Assembly (NCBI GenBank): GCA_964539785.1
Contig: CAZIJQ010000008.1
Location: 1 to 58,103, forward strand
Direction of reading: 5' to 3'
Length of the DNA: 58,103 bases
Source of the DNA: JABMPO01 sp964539785
GTDB lineage: Bacteria; Fidelibacterota; Marinisomatia; Marinisomatales; TCS56
Of this stretch, positions 46,725 through 55,962 are shown piece by piece. A model generated the notes under the pieces. That model was not told where the DNA came from and did not search any database. It saw nothing but the letters and a program-made list of their open reading frames with translations. Numbering within the stretch: position 1 is the stretch's first letter; each line of letters starts with the position of its first letter. The position numbers and the translations under genes are program-made.

Positions 46725-47893
46725 ATTGGTTTCGTCATTCCGGGAATATTAAAGCCGGACTATTCATAACCGGTATTATAATTGCTGCGGTTTTATTGCT
46801 TTATTCTCAGCAGATTGTAAATGAGCTGCGCGAAGATAATCGCCAGATAGTAAAAATCTATGCTGAGATAATTGCAAAAACTGCTGCTGATCTGACCGAT
46901 ACTAATCTTGATTTTGTCTTCGAAGAGATAATCAAAAAAGTCCAGTTTCCGATTATTTATTCCAACGCCGAACTTGAACCAACATTTTATCGCAATCTAC
47001 CAGATACTGTTTTGAGTGAACCGGAATTAAGCGCTATTCGGGAAACAATGGACAAGACCAATCCGCCAATCCCTATTTTTTTTACTGATTCCGGGAACGA
47101 TCAAGCATTCCTGATTGGCAATATTCATTACGGGGATTCCCGTTTAATTCGGAAACTGCAGTGGCTGCCGTATCTTGAAATTGGGACAATGGCTTTATTC
47201 ATTCTGCTGGGATTCATCGGTTTTACTGTGATACGTAATAGTGAAAAGCGGAATATCTGGGTTGGAATGGCAAGGGAGACCGCTCATCAGCTCAGCACGC
47301 CAGTTTCAGCTCTATTGGGCTGGATTGAATGGCTAAAATCCCATCCTGACAAATGTTATGATATTTTACCGGACATGGAAATTGATCTGGGGCGGCTACA
47401 GAAAGTGAACAACCGGTTCAGCAAAATGGGATCGGATTCTGTTTTTACTTCTATCGATTTGTATGAGATTGTAGAAGAAGTTGCCATCTACCTGCGTCGA
47501 CGATTGCCATCGATGGGCAAAGACATCAGTATTTTGAATGAAATTCCCTCAAATTCTATTATCAATGGTAATGGACCTCTGTTATCCTGGGCAATTGAAA
47601 ATGTTGTCAAGAATGCCATCGATGCCATTAGCCGCGAAAATGGCAGTATTAACATTAGGTTAGCCGATCATGTCGACCAGGCCAGAATAATCATTACAGA
47701 TAATGGTAAAGGCATACCAAAGCGGGACTGGAAAAATATTTTCCGCCCGGGATTCAGTACTAAAGATAAAGGATGGGGATTGGGATTATCACTCACTCGC
47801 CGGATTATCGCCGAGATTCATAAAGGAACAATCCGGGTTGTCCAATCGGAATTGAATCAGGGCACCAAAATCGAAATCACTATAGCAAAATAA
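46721..47893 (+). CDS. porY: PorY-like sensor histidine kinase
   Basis: A 390-residue kinase, the same size as Porphyromonas PorY (about 391). Two transmembrane helices (about 12-31 and 149-169) flank a small periplasmic sensor. The H-box is WVGMARETAHQLSTPVSALLGW with phospho-acceptor His189; this AHQL-TP version marks the PorY group. NNRFSKMGS, the N-box AIENVVKNAIDAI and the G-box DNGKGIP...GWGLGLSLTRRI complete it. PorY donates phosphate to PorX to control T9SS, and a PorX gene lies 29 kb upstream. Here the kinase gene overlaps the end of the glycan locus by 4 nt, so it is probably co-transcribed with it. Identity as the true PorX partner is likely but not shown. Confidence 0.78.
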   Translation: MNWFRHSGNIKAGLFITGIIIAAVLLLYSQQIVNELREDNRQIVKIYAEIIAKTAADLTDTNLDFVFEEIIKKVQFPIIYSNAELEPTFYRNLPDTVLSEPELSAIRETMDKTNPPIPIFFTDSGNDQAFLIGNIHYGDSRLIRKLQWLPYLEIGTMALFILLGFIGFTVIRNSEKRNIWVGMARETAHQLSTPVSALLGWIEWLKSHPDKCYDILPDMEIDLGRLQKVNNRFSKMGSDSVFTSIDLYEIVEEVAIYLRRRLPSMGKDISILNEIPSNSIINGNGPLLSWAIENVVKNAIDAISRENGSINIRLADHVDQARIIITDNGKGIPKRDWKNIFRPGFSTKDKGWGLGLSLTRRIIAEIHKGTIRVVQSELNQGTKIEITIAK

Positions 47894-47938
47894 GTATATT
47901 TCCTTCAGAACTCACTCTTTTTCTTGTCACCTGAATCC

Positions 47939-47967
47939 TTGTGATTCCTCAGTGTACATTCTAATTT
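47939..47967 (+). promoter_or_regulatory. Predicted promoter of the yajC operon
   Basis: TTGTGA at 47939-47944 and TAATTT at 47962-47967 are separated by 17 nt in the 100-nt gap after the kinase gene. Confidence 0.35.
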
Positions 47968-47981
47968 CAGCCATCTAAAAT

Positions 47982-47987
47982 AAGGAG
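47982..47987 (+). promoter_or_regulatory. Ribosome binding site that fixes the GTG start of yajC
   Basis: AAGGAG lies 6 nt before GTG 47994, supporting that start over the internal ATG that would give MAGGGA. Confidence 0.6.
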
Positions 47988-47993
47988 TATTCT

Positions 47994-48341
47994 GTGGAGA
48001 TTTTGCATGCAATGGCCGGTGGCGGCGCAACTGAAGGTGGTGGTAGTGGAATCGCGGCCTTTTTACCATTCATTTTAATATTTGCAATTATCTATTTTTT
48101 TATGATCAGACCCCAATCCAAGCGCCAGCGTGAGAAACAAAAAATGCACGATGGGCTTAAAAAAGGCGATAAAGTTGTGACTATTGGCGGAATCCATGGT
48201 ACAATCGCCGGACTGAAAGATAAAGGCAAGCTAGTTGTCCTAAAAGTTGATAAAAATGTTGAGTTTACCGTTACTCGCACTGGAATTGCCGGACTGGTTC
48301 AAAACGTAACCGATGAGGATACAATCCAGGCAAATGCATAA
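47994..48341 (+). CDS. yajC: Sec translocon accessory protein YajC
   Basis: A 115-residue inner-membrane protein that joins SecDF at the Sec translocon. One transmembrane helix (about 21-40) is followed by the diagnostic FMIRPQSKRQREKQKMH and GDKVVTIGGIHGTIAGLKD, then a beta tail. The N-terminal Gly/Ala-rich stretch is typical of FCB versions. It starts at GTG with a good AAGGAG. def follows with a 1-nt overlap (TAATGG). Confidence 0.95.
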   Translation: MEILHAMAGGGATEGGGSGIAAFLPFILIFAIIYFFMIRPQSKRQREKQKMHDGLKKGDKVVTIGGIHGTIAGLKDKGKLVVLKVDKNVEFTVTRTGIAGLVQNVTDEDTIQANA

Positions 48342-48865
48342 TGGCAGTTTTTGAGATTACTTTATATGGTAATCCGATTCTTAAGAAAAAATGCGAAACG
48401 ATTACTGATTATAAAGCGTTAGCGCCGCTGGTTAATAATATGCTGGACACGATGTATGAAGAAGAAGGCATCGGGCTGGCGGCCAATCAAATCGGAATTG
48501 ATTTACATTTGTTGGTTATCGATGTCAGTCATATCGAAGATACGGATGGCCACTTGGTTATTACCAATGGAGAAATTATCAATCGGACCGGTGATTTGAA
48601 TATGGAAGAGGGATGCCTGTCGTTACCAGGTATTCGTTTTGATGTAAAACGTCCCGAAGAAATTACCCTCAGATACCAGACAATTTCCGGTGAAACTAAA
48701 GTTGAAGAATTTAATGGAATGCTGGCGCGGGTAATCCAGCACGAAATTGACCATCTCAATGGTGTTTTAATGATCGACCGAGTCAGCCCTTTAGTGAAAA
48801 TGCAATTCAATCAGGAACTGAATGAAATTGAAAAAATGGGGAAAAAACAATCACCAAAAGCCTAA
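48341..48865 (+). CDS. def: Peptide deformylase
   Basis: A 174-residue metalloenzyme that removes the formyl group from new polypeptides. All three motifs are intact: GIGLAANQIG (about 43-52), EGCLSLPG with the Cys ligand (about 90-97) and QHEIDHLNG with the two His ligands and catalytic Glu (about 130-138). The adjacent fmt gene puts the formyl group on Met-tRNA, so def-fmt form the usual pair. Stop is followed by a 72-nt gap with repeated motifs. Confidence 0.96.
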   Translation: MAVFEITLYGNPILKKKCETITDYKALAPLVNNMLDTMYEEEGIGLAANQIGIDLHLLVIDVSHIEDTDGHLVITNGEIINRTGDLNMEEGCLSLPGIRFDVKRPEEITLRYQTISGETKVEEFNGMLARVIQHEIDHLNGVLMIDRVSPLVKMQFNQELNEIEKMGKKQSPKA

Positions 48866-48886
48866 TTCATTTTCATCAGTTTAATA

Positions 48887-48930
48887 CCTGGGAATTATCC
48901 TTAATTACCAGGGGTAGGCAGCTACCAGGG
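48887..48930 (+). repeat. Direct and inverted repeats in the def-fmt gap
   Basis: TACCAGGG occurs at 48906-48913 and again at 48923-48930. CCTGG at 48887-48891 can pair with CCAGG of either copy, and GGTAG-GCAG-CTACC at 48913-48926 forms a small hairpin 12 nt before fmt. It could be a translational control structure or an operator; no consensus was recognised. Confidence 0.35.
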
Positions 48931-48937
48931 TAAATAT

Positions 48938-49870
48938 ATGCGTCTTATTTTTATGGGCAATCCTGAATTTGCCGTTCCCACATTGCAGGCTTTAGTAGAC
49001 TCCGAATCTGATGTTGTTGGCGTGGTAACTAATCCGGATCAAGCGGTGGGGCGTGGTCGGAAGCTGCGATCTTCAGCAGTAGCGCTGGCTGCCCGAGCTG
49101 CAAATCTTAAATTGATCCAACCGGATTCGCTGAATGATACGAATTTTCATTCGGAATTACGCAATCTACAGCCGGATTTATTTGTCGTAGTCGCATTTAG
49201 AATCTTACCCCAGTCGGTATTAAAAATCCCCAAACATGGTTCTGTAAATTTACATGGATCGTTGCTGCCCAGATACCGCGGGGCAGCACCAATCCAATGG
49301 GCATTGATAAATGGCGATAAGCAAACCGGATTGACTACTTTCCTGATCAAACCCAAGGTTGATACCGGCGATATCATTGATTTCGTTGAGCTGCCAATTC
49401 AGCCTGAAGATGATTACGGCAGTTTATCCCAGCGAATGCAACCGGCCGGTGCGAAATTGATGGTGAACACGATACAAAATCTTATAGCGGGACGGGCGGT
49501 TTTTCAGACTCAGGATAATTCCAGGGCAACCAAGGCTCCTAAGATAACCAAAGATATATGCCGTATAGATTGGGATCAGCCCAGTTCAGCAATATTTAAT
49601 TTGATTCGCGGCCTGGCGCCGGTTCCCGGAGCGTTTACTACCATTACTGGTAAACGGTTAAAATTATTCAAGTCAGTTTGCCTTCCTGATTCCGAACAGT
49701 CAGCAGTGCCCGGTGAAATTGTATTGGTATCCGACACTGAACTTCAGGTCCAGACAGGCTCCGGGATTATTGCCGTAAAATCTTGCCAATTGGAAGGAAA
49801 ACGCCGCCTGGATGTAAAAGAGTTTTTACATGGAACCAGCATTGCACGAGGTATTATCTTAGGTGAGTGA
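48938..49870 (+). CDS. fmt: Methionyl-tRNA formyltransferase
   Basis: A 310-residue enzyme that formylates initiator Met-tRNA with 10-formyl-THF. The N-terminal formyltransferase fold has RLIFMGNPEFAVPTLQAL and the loop GSLLPRYRGAAPIQWALING (about 107-126) with catalytic Asn/His-type residues (VNLHGS). KVDTGDII (about 143-150) carries the conserved Asp. A C-terminal OB-fold-like domain (about 205-310) binds tRNA. Its stop overlaps the rsmB GTG start by 8 nt. Confidence 0.96.
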   Translation: MRLIFMGNPEFAVPTLQALVDSESDVVGVVTNPDQAVGRGRKLRSSAVALAARAANLKLIQPDSLNDTNFHSELRNLQPDLFVVVAFRILPQSVLKIPKHGSVNLHGSLLPRYRGAAPIQWALINGDKQTGLTTFLIKPKVDTGDIIDFVELPIQPEDDYGSLSQRMQPAGAKLMVNTIQNLIAGRAVFQTQDNSRATKAPKITKDICRIDWDQPSSAIFNLIRGLAPVPGAFTTITGKRLKLFKSVCLPDSEQSAVPGEIVLVSDTELQVQTGSGIIAVKSCQLEGKRRLDVKEFLHGTSIARGIILGE

Positions 49871-51197
49871 TTCAAATGCCCGGAATATTGCCGTCGATAT
49901 ATTGGATGAAACAGACCGGAAAAACTTGCGGCTTAATACGGTTCGCGACAATATTTTTACAAGGCAGCGCTTAACGCCCCAGGTTCGAGCCGAAGTCACC
50001 AATCTAATCCAACAAACTGCCCGCTGGCAGGGCCGGCTGGATTACTGGTTGGGGTTGGTATCTGACAAACCACTTCGGAAATTGCAATCGCGATTATTGA
50101 TATTACTGCGATTGGCGACTTATGAATTATTGATCGATCGCATTAATCCCGATTATGCTATTATTCATTCTTATGTGGATTTGGCAGGTAAGAGGGTAGG
50201 TCAACACGTCAAAGGATTGACCAATGCGATTCTACGTAAAATTGCTAAAATAGATCCTATTGCCGCTCCGGCCAACGACGCAACCTCGGAACTGCTGGCA
50301 AGCTGGAATTCGATACCGGACTGGTTATGGACAAGATGGGAAGCGCGATTTGGGGTGGCAGAAACTAAAGCCTTATGCGAATATCAAAACCGAATTCCGG
50401 TATTATCGATTCGTCGCAATGCAACTAAAATTTCGGCTAAAGAATTGATTGAAACACTCGTAGGAGCTGGTCTTAAGATCGAACCGCGGCCAGGTTCTGA
50501 TTTGTTTTTCTCAATAACCGGCAGAAGCTCATCACTGTTTCAAAACGATTTATTTCGTAATGGTTCGGTGTCCGTGCAGGACTGGGCTGCCGGTTCCGTA
50601 GTCGATATATTGGATCCCCAGCCTGGGGAAACAATTCTGGATTTATGTGCAGCTCCAGGTACGAAAACGGTGTATATAGCTGAGCGAACTGCTGGTGATT
50701 CCGTTTCTGAGATTATTGCCTGCGATTCTGACCCTGAACGAATTGCCAAGGCTATGGAGGATGTGAAGCGTCATGGTTTTTCAAAAATAATCTGGAAAAA
50801 CTGTAATGTATTTACAGTCGATCTACCCCTCGCCGATGCAATTTTAGTTGATGCTCCTTGTACCGGTACCGGAGTAATTGGGCGCAAGCCTGATATCAAA
50901 TGGCGACGTAGTCCCGGAAATATTGCTGAAATGGTAGAAATTCAATTGAGGATCCTTGCTAATGCCGGTCGGGCGGTGAAACCGGGTGGGCGACTGATAT
51001 ATTCGACTTGTTCTTTGGAACCGGAAGAAAATTGGAATGTTGTAGAGTCATATCTTAAATTTAATCCTCGTTTTTCAATTGATAAATTGGACAGCTTAAT
51101 TCCAAAAGAATGGATTACTTCAAACAATACAATGGAAACAATTCCCCACCGGCACGGAGTTGATGGCATCTTCGCAGCAAGGCTTAATGCAGAATGA
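49863..51197 (+). CDS. rsmB: 16S rRNA cytosine-C5 methyltransferase RsmB (Sun/Fmu)
   Basis: A 444-residue enzyme that methylates C967 of 16S rRNA. A NusB-like helical domain (about 5-135) is followed by the SAM methyltransferase domain with LDLCAAPGTKTVYIAE (about 258-273), DAPCTGTGVIGRKPDIKWRR (about 328-347, catalytic-type Cys) and IYSTCSLEPEEN (second Cys). It starts at GTG inside the end of fmt and overlaps the PASTA gene by 4 nt. The fmt-rsmB order is widely conserved. Confidence 0.95.
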   Translation: MSDSNARNIAVDILDETDRKNLRLNTVRDNIFTRQRLTPQVRAEVTNLIQQTARWQGRLDYWLGLVSDKPLRKLQSRLLILLRLATYELLIDRINPDYAIIHSYVDLAGKRVGQHVKGLTNAILRKIAKIDPIAAPANDATSELLASWNSIPDWLWTRWEARFGVAETKALCEYQNRIPVLSIRRNATKISAKELIETLVGAGLKIEPRPGSDLFFSITGRSSSLFQNDLFRNGSVSVQDWAAGSVVDILDPQPGETILDLCAAPGTKTVYIAERTAGDSVSEIIACDSDPERIAKAMEDVKRHGFSKIIWKNCNVFTVDLPLADAILVDAPCTGTGVIGRKPDIKWRRSPGNIAEMVEIQLRILANAGRAVKPGGRLIYSTCSLEPEENWNVVESYLKFNPRFSIDKLDSLIPKEWITSNNTMETIPHRHGVDGIFAARLNAE

Positions 51198-51955
51198 TTA
51201 AATCACTTGGTCGTTATATTTTCGTTCTTGGGGTTTTCTCGATCCTTGGTCTGGTCATGATTAACTCTATTTTGATGCCAAAATACACGAAGAAAGGTGA
51301 AAATCGATACCTGGTTGACGTGCGGGGCAGAACGGTTGAGGACGCTATTGTTCACTTGAGACTGGAAGGTTTTGATGGTGTGGTAACCGATAGTCGCTAC
51401 TCAAATGAAATTGAACCGGGAACTGTACTCGAGCAATATCCGTTGCCAAATGCCAAAGTAAAATCGGGACGAACCATCCGTCTTACAATCGCGGAACCTG
51501 AGAAAATGGTTTCCGTTCCCAGGTTATTGGGACATTCACAACGCAGCGCTGAACTCAAATTGCAGCAGGTGGGTTTGGAGATAGATACAGTATTGATAGA
51601 GTATAATCCCGGTTGTCCCAAAGGGACGGTAGCCTGGCAATATCCTAAAGGCGGCGATAATATGCAAAAGGGACTGGGTGTTCAGATCACGGTCAGTCTG
51701 GGAACGCCACCAAATTTTTTCGAGGTTCCTGACCTGTTTGGACTTAGCCTGTCTAAAGCACGAATCAGGTTACAAAACGCGAAGTTGAAGGTTGGCAAGA
51801 TTTCATACCACCAAAATCAAGATTTAATCCCATACACCGTATTGGGGCAGTCAATTCCTGCTGAGACCGTGCTTGAACGCGCTTCAGCTATTGATTTGAC
51901 GGTCAGTGTACGTGATTTGCAGGATATTTATAACCAGTTGACTGGTGATAAGTAA
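51194..51955 (+). CDS. Membrane-anchored PASTA-domain protein
   Basis: A 253-residue protein: a signal-anchor helix (about 9-28) and three PASTA repeats (about 40-105, 107-176, 178-248). Each has the typical start (VDVRGRTVEDAIVHL; VPRLLGHSQRSAELKL; VPDLFGLSLSKARIRL) and a mid GTV-x-x-Q-P-type turn. PASTA repeats bind peptidoglycan fragments, as in Stk1-type kinases and PBP2x, but no kinase or transpeptidase is fused here. A cell-wall-sensing or scaffolding role is likely. It is followed at once by the polyprenol-kinase-like gene. Confidence 0.9.
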   Translation: MIKSLGRYIFVLGVFSILGLVMINSILMPKYTKKGENRYLVDVRGRTVEDAIVHLRLEGFDGVVTDSRYSNEIEPGTVLEQYPLPNAKVKSGRTIRLTIAEPEKMVSVPRLLGHSQRSAELKLQQVGLEIDTVLIEYNPGCPKGTVAWQYPKGGDNMQKGLGVQITVSLGTPPNFFEVPDLFGLSLSKARIRLQNAKLKVGKISYHQNQDLIPYTVLGQSIPAETVLERASAIDLTVSVRDLQDIYNQLTGDK

Positions 51956-52543
51956 TTGTATTCCCGGTACGATTTACTTCGTAAAGCAATTCACCTCTCA
52001 TGTTCAGTAATACCAGCCGGATATTATCTGAATCCCAATCGATACTTCTTTATTGGAATCTTGATAATCGCCCTCATTCTCAGTTTGATGATTGAGCGAT
52101 TAAGATTAAAAAGCGGATCGCTAATTCACCGAATTTTTAAACGCTGGCTAAATCCATTGCTAAAAATATCCGAATTGGATGGACCCTTTACCGGCGCAAC
52201 CTGGTCAATATTGGGTTTGCTCACTGCAATTATTATTTTTCCGCCACCGATTGCCGTTTTTGCCATGTTAATTATGACGCTGGGCGATCCGGTAGCAGCC
52301 CTCGCCGGGCAGACTTTTGGCAGACTGCGGATCTATGGCAAAACAATCGAAGGCAGTCTTACCGGAATAGCAGTTTGCATTCTTTTCGGAATCCTGTTTC
52401 TCAAGATTCCTGTGACACTGTTAACAGCGGGGGCGGTAGGTGGAATGCTGGTTGAATTATTACCGCTGCCACTGAATGATAATTTACTAATACCGCTAGC
52501 AGCCGGTTTTTCGATGGTAACAATAGGATATTTCATCGCATGA
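51956..52543 (+). CDS. Dolichol/phytol kinase-like membrane protein (SEC59/VTE5 family)
   Basis: A 195-residue protein starting at TTG directly after the PASTA stop. It has about 6 hydrophobic helices. RKAIHLSCSVIPAG (about 9-22) and LGDPVAALAGQTFGRLRIYGKTIEGSLTG (about 108-136, given in pieces: LGDPVAALAGQTFG and GKTIEGSLTG) are the cytidylyltransferase-like/polyprenol-kinase motifs. It may phosphorylate an isoprenoid alcohol with CTP. Such a salvage step could supply undecaprenyl or a similar carrier, but the substrate is not shown. Confidence 0.8.
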   Translation: MYSRYDLLRKAIHLSCSVIPAGYYLNPNRYFFIGILIIALILSLMIERLRLKSGSLIHRIFKRWLNPLLKISELDGPFTGATWSILGLLTAIIIFPPPIAVFAMLIMTLGDPVAALAGQTFGRLRIYGKTIEGSLTGIAVCILFGILFLKIPVTLLTAGAVGGMLVELLPLPLNDNLLIPLAAGFSMVTIGYFIA

Positions 52544-54630
52544 CATTTATAACGCCCAGCATTCTATGGGGATTATTTGCAGCAGGAATTCCAATTCTGA
52601 TTCATCTATTCAGCATGCGAAAGACCAAAGAAGTGGAATTCAGTACTTTAAGGTTTATCAAGGAACTGGAACATGAGACCATCCGCAAGCTGAAACTGAA
52701 ACAGTGGTTACTAGTAATTCTGCGCGTCTTGATAATAATTATGCTGGTTTTAATGTTCGCCCGCCCGGTTCAAAGGGGTTTTGCGGTTGGCTGGATGGCC
52801 GGTGAGATTGAATCACGGGTTGCCATCGTTGTTGATAATTCCGCCAGCATGGCAGTAAAATCAGGAGAATACTCAAATCTTGAAACAGCCCGGAAACTGG
52901 TTCCCGGTATCATCTCAATTTTTGAAGCAAACACCAGTTTCGATATATACCAAACCAATCCCTTTCAAATTATCTATTCCGGTGGAATTGAAAAATCCAA
53001 CGAGATCAACAAAGCCGTAAATGAAATCAGACAATCCCACAACCAGGATTATCTTTGGCAGAATATTGACTCAGTTTTAACAGCAGGTAATTTTGACGAA
53101 CCCAATCTGGAATGTTTTATTATCAGCGATTTTCAGGATCCGCCGGGTACGGTCTTTCTGGCACGAAATGGCCTGGATACTTTGCAGAATGGCTGGCGTT
53201 TTTACTGCCTTAAAGTGCCTACCGCTGAGCATAATATGGCCTTGACCGATGTTGAAATTCTGAATAAGGTCAGAATCCCCAACTATTTATTAAGAATCAA
53301 TTCCAGCATCAGTAATCAGGGACGGTCAAATGTTACCAACGTGCCGATTGAATTATATTTGAACAATGAACGGGTCGGGCAGGTGATATCGGACTTTACC
53401 AGCGGTCAGACTCGCGATTTTCTGTTTCAGGCTTACGCCGCCGCCGGGGGACTAATTGCCGGTGAATTAACTATCCCTGATGATGATTACAATCTGGATA
53501 ATCGTTTGAATTTTAATTTGGGTATTCCCCTGGAAATCAATTGTAAAATAGTAGGAGCCCGGCAATCGGAAATACATTTGGCCTTGACGGCATTACGTTC
53601 GATTAGTGATATCAATAACAATTTATTTGTGGAAACATTGATCGATTCATTACCGCAAGCCTTATTTCTGGATGGTATTGATGTGCTCTGTCTTTATAAC
53701 ATCGGTTATTTGTCGCCCATTGTCATCGACGAACTAAAAACTTTTCTGGCCAGAGGAGGTGGGATCATCTGGTTTGCCGGTGATCGTACAGAAAAAAATA
53801 CCAACCTGCAGGTTGAGCAGGAGCTGAATCTTCCGCATCCACGAGATGTCAATTTATTGGAGGGTGAAGCCTTTTATTCGGTAAATGCCGTCAGCGCTCA
53901 GCATCCCTTGCTGGATGATCTGCAATTACGCGATCTGGATAACGAACTTCCCCAGGTATACGGTTATGTGGATGTCTCTGCCAGTAAAGCTCACCAATCA
54001 GTCTTGAATCTGAATAACGGGCGTCCTTTGCTGTTGGACATTAAATCGGGCAGCGGCCGGATATTTTATTTCACTTCGCTGCTGGATCTGCGCTGGAATG
54101 ACCTAGCCATGCGCGGATTGATAGTGCCATTATTACATCGCATGCTCATGTTGATTGCCACCGATGAATCAAATCTTCAGCCGGTATTTGTAGGCGAAGA
54201 AAAAAATATTCCCATGGATCGCGAATCGTTGAAAAGTGAATGGGAACTGGTAATGCCATCGGGAAAACGGATATTTATTTTGCCTGATTATACCAGAGAA
54301 AACCTTTCTATTAATGCTACCGATGAGATCGGACAATACCAGATACTGGCTGACGGTGAAGTGTACGCTGAATTTTCAGCGCTGTTAGCGCCCCATGAGT
54401 TTATTTCCAATTCCACCACCAGCCAGTTGATTATTAGCAGATTACCCGAGGATCGCGCACGGATGATCGAGGTTGAGGATAATCTTACTAAGGTTCTCCG
54501 TGATACCAGATTCGGCCGTTCCTTGTGGCGGGTATTTCTTATTATCGCCATTGTTTTAATGGTGCTGGAAACCGGAATCGGGCGAATTAATCCTAAGTCA
54601 GTACGAAAAAAATCTGATGCAAAAAACTAA
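52540..54630 (+). CDS. BatA-type membrane protein with VWA domain
   Basis: A 696-residue protein. The N-terminal double-transmembrane module is classic BatA: FITPSILWGLFAAGIPILIH, then KLKLKQWLLVILRVLIIIML. A von Willebrand A domain follows (about 90-230) with a MIDAS-like DNSAS motif in VAIVVDNSASM. The long remainder (about 230-665) is beta-rich with a glutamine-amidotransferase-like stretch (LARGGGIIWFAGDR, about 404-417). A final helix lies at about 668-688. Such proteins are found with MoxR/Bat systems of stress response in FCB bacteria, though no moxR is visible. It overlaps the preceding gene by 4 nt and hflX by 14 nt. Confidence 0.85.
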   Translation: MTFITPSILWGLFAAGIPILIHLFSMRKTKEVEFSTLRFIKELEHETIRKLKLKQWLLVILRVLIIIMLVLMFARPVQRGFAVGWMAGEIESRVAIVVDNSASMAVKSGEYSNLETARKLVPGIISIFEANTSFDIYQTNPFQIIYSGGIEKSNEINKAVNEIRQSHNQDYLWQNIDSVLTAGNFDEPNLECFIISDFQDPPGTVFLARNGLDTLQNGWRFYCLKVPTAEHNMALTDVEILNKVRIPNYLLRINSSISNQGRSNVTNVPIELYLNNERVGQVISDFTSGQTRDFLFQAYAAAGGLIAGELTIPDDDYNLDNRLNFNLGIPLEINCKIVGARQSEIHLALTALRSISDINNNLFVETLIDSLPQALFLDGIDVLCLYNIGYLSPIVIDELKTFLARGGGIIWFAGDRTEKNTNLQVEQELNLPHPRDVNLLEGEAFYSVNAVSAQHPLLDDLQLRDLDNELPQVYGYVDVSASKAHQSVLNLNNGRPLLLDIKSGSGRIFYFTSLLDLRWNDLAMRGLIVPLLHRMLMLIATDESNLQPVFVGEEKNIPMDRESLKSEWELVMPSGKRIFILPDYTRENLSINATDEIGQYQILADGEVYAEFSALLAPHEFISNSTTSQLIISRLPEDRARMIEVEDNLTKVLRDTRFGRSLWRVFLIIAIVLMVLETGIGRINPKSVRKKSDAKN

Positions 54631-55891
54631 TATTGATTTTCAGGAAAAAGCGCTGCTGGTGGGTGTAATCCATGGTGGAATCGATGAATCAACCGTCATG
54701 GAGCACATTGATGAACTGGCTTTGTTGGCCGATACAGCCGGAGCTGAGGTTATTGGTCAAATAACCCAGAAACTGGGACGGATCAATCCAGCTTATTTCA
54801 TTGGCACTGGTAAAGCGGAACAAGTGATCAGACAGGGAGAGGAATTAAACGCTGATCTGATAATTTTTGATGAGGATTTATCGCCTGGACAATTAAAAAA
54901 TTACCATAAACTTGCTGAGAATATAAAAGTTATCGATCGTAGCGCTTTGATTCTCGATATTTTCCGGCAGCACGCCCAGAGTAAAGAAGCAAAGACTCAG
55001 GTTGAACTGGCGCAGTTGGAATATTCTTTACCGCGACTAACCAGGCAATGGACGCATCTTGAGCGTCAAATGGGCGGGATCGGCACCCGGGCCGGCGCAG
55101 GAGAGACCCAGATCGAAGTTGATCGACGGCTGATCCGCGATCGCATCAGCAAGCTTAAGAGAGATCTGGTGAAGATTGATAAGGAACGGGAAACTCAGGG
55201 AAAACGGCGTAAAGATTTGTACCGGGTAGCCTTAGTCGGATATACCAATGCCGGTAAGTCAACCCTGATGAATGCCCTGAGCGGATCTGATATATATATT
55301 CAGGATCAATTATTTGCAACTCTGGACACTACGATTCGGTCAGTCGATATTGATGACTCACATAAAATCCTGCTAAGTGATACCGTTGGGTTTATCAGGA
55401 AATTACCCCATCATCTGGTTGCCAGCTTCCGCAGTACATTGAAAGAAGTAACTGATTCTGACTTGATAATAGTAGTGCTCGATTCGTCGTCTGCTCAGAT
55501 TTTGGATCATCTGGAAACGATTCAATCGGTTTTGAAGGATTTGAAAGTTCATGTTAAACCGGCCTTAACTGTTTTAAATAAAATTGATTTGGTCACGGAT
55601 CAAAATGATATTCAAATATTACAGACCAAACTGCCAGAAGGAATAATTTTGTCAGCCCGGGATCATATACGGCTTGATCGTCTACTGGTCGCTATTCAGG
55701 CGAAAATGGATTCCGCCAATAAAACTACTGCTCTGCGCCTTGGCTACCATCAAGGTAAGTTGTTAGCCCAGGCTAAAGACGAATTTGAAATATTAAGTCA
55801 AGAATATCTGGACGATTGTATTTTACTTACTATTCGGGGACGGGCCGATAAAGTAGACCGGATCGTCAGCAGAATAGACCACCACGGGTAA
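54617..55891 (+). CDS. hflX: Ribosome-splitting GTPase HflX
   Basis: A 424-residue GTPase that binds the 50S subunit and rescues or splits stalled ribosomes. The N-terminal HflX domain (about 1-190) has GTGKAEQV and the glycine-rich linker GGIGTRAGAGETQIEVDRRL (about 153-172). The G domain (about 198-360) has G1 VALVGYTNAGKSTL, G3 DTVGFIRKLPHHLV and G4 NKID. The last codons and the TAA lie inside a perfect hairpin (55880-55901). It is the last plus-strand gene before a convergent minus-strand unit. Confidence 0.95.
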   Translation: MQKTNIDFQEKALLVGVIHGGIDESTVMEHIDELALLADTAGAEVIGQITQKLGRINPAYFIGTGKAEQVIRQGEELNADLIIFDEDLSPGQLKNYHKLAENIKVIDRSALILDIFRQHAQSKEAKTQVELAQLEYSLPRLTRQWTHLERQMGGIGTRAGAGETQIEVDRRLIRDRISKLKRDLVKIDKERETQGKRRKDLYRVALVGYTNAGKSTLMNALSGSDIYIQDQLFATLDTTIRSVDIDDSHKILLSDTVGFIRKLPHHLVASFRSTLKEVTDSDLIIVVLDSSSAQILDHLETIQSVLKDLKVHVKPALTVLNKIDLVTDQNDIQILQTKLPEGIILSARDHIRLDRLLVAIQAKMDSANKTTALRLGYHQGKLLAQAKDEFEILSQEYLDDCILLTIRGRADKVDRIVSRIDHHG

Positions 55892-55901
55892 ACCCGTGGT
55901 G
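55880..55901. repeat. Palindrome over the hflX stop codon
   Basis: CACCACGGGT and ACCCGTGGTG are perfect inverted copies with a 2-nt centre; the TAA (55889-55891) lies at the tip. A related palindrome occurs at 57962-57981. No T-run follows, so it is not a standard terminator. Confidence 0.5.
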
Positions 55902-55917
55902 CATTGTCCTTGACCGT

Positions 55918-55956
55918 AAAAAAAAAGCCCCGACATGTTGGGACAAGTCGGGGCTT
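55918..55956 (-). terminator. Strong Rho-independent terminator (minus strand)
   Basis: Read on the minus strand, AAGCCCCGAC pairs with GTCGGGGCTT (10 bp; 55947-55956 and 55925-55934) and is followed by nine T in a row. It lies just after the 3' end of the 6S-like RNA and downstream of the convergent symporter gene, and could end both. Confidence 0.88.
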
Positions 55957-55962
55957 AAATGA

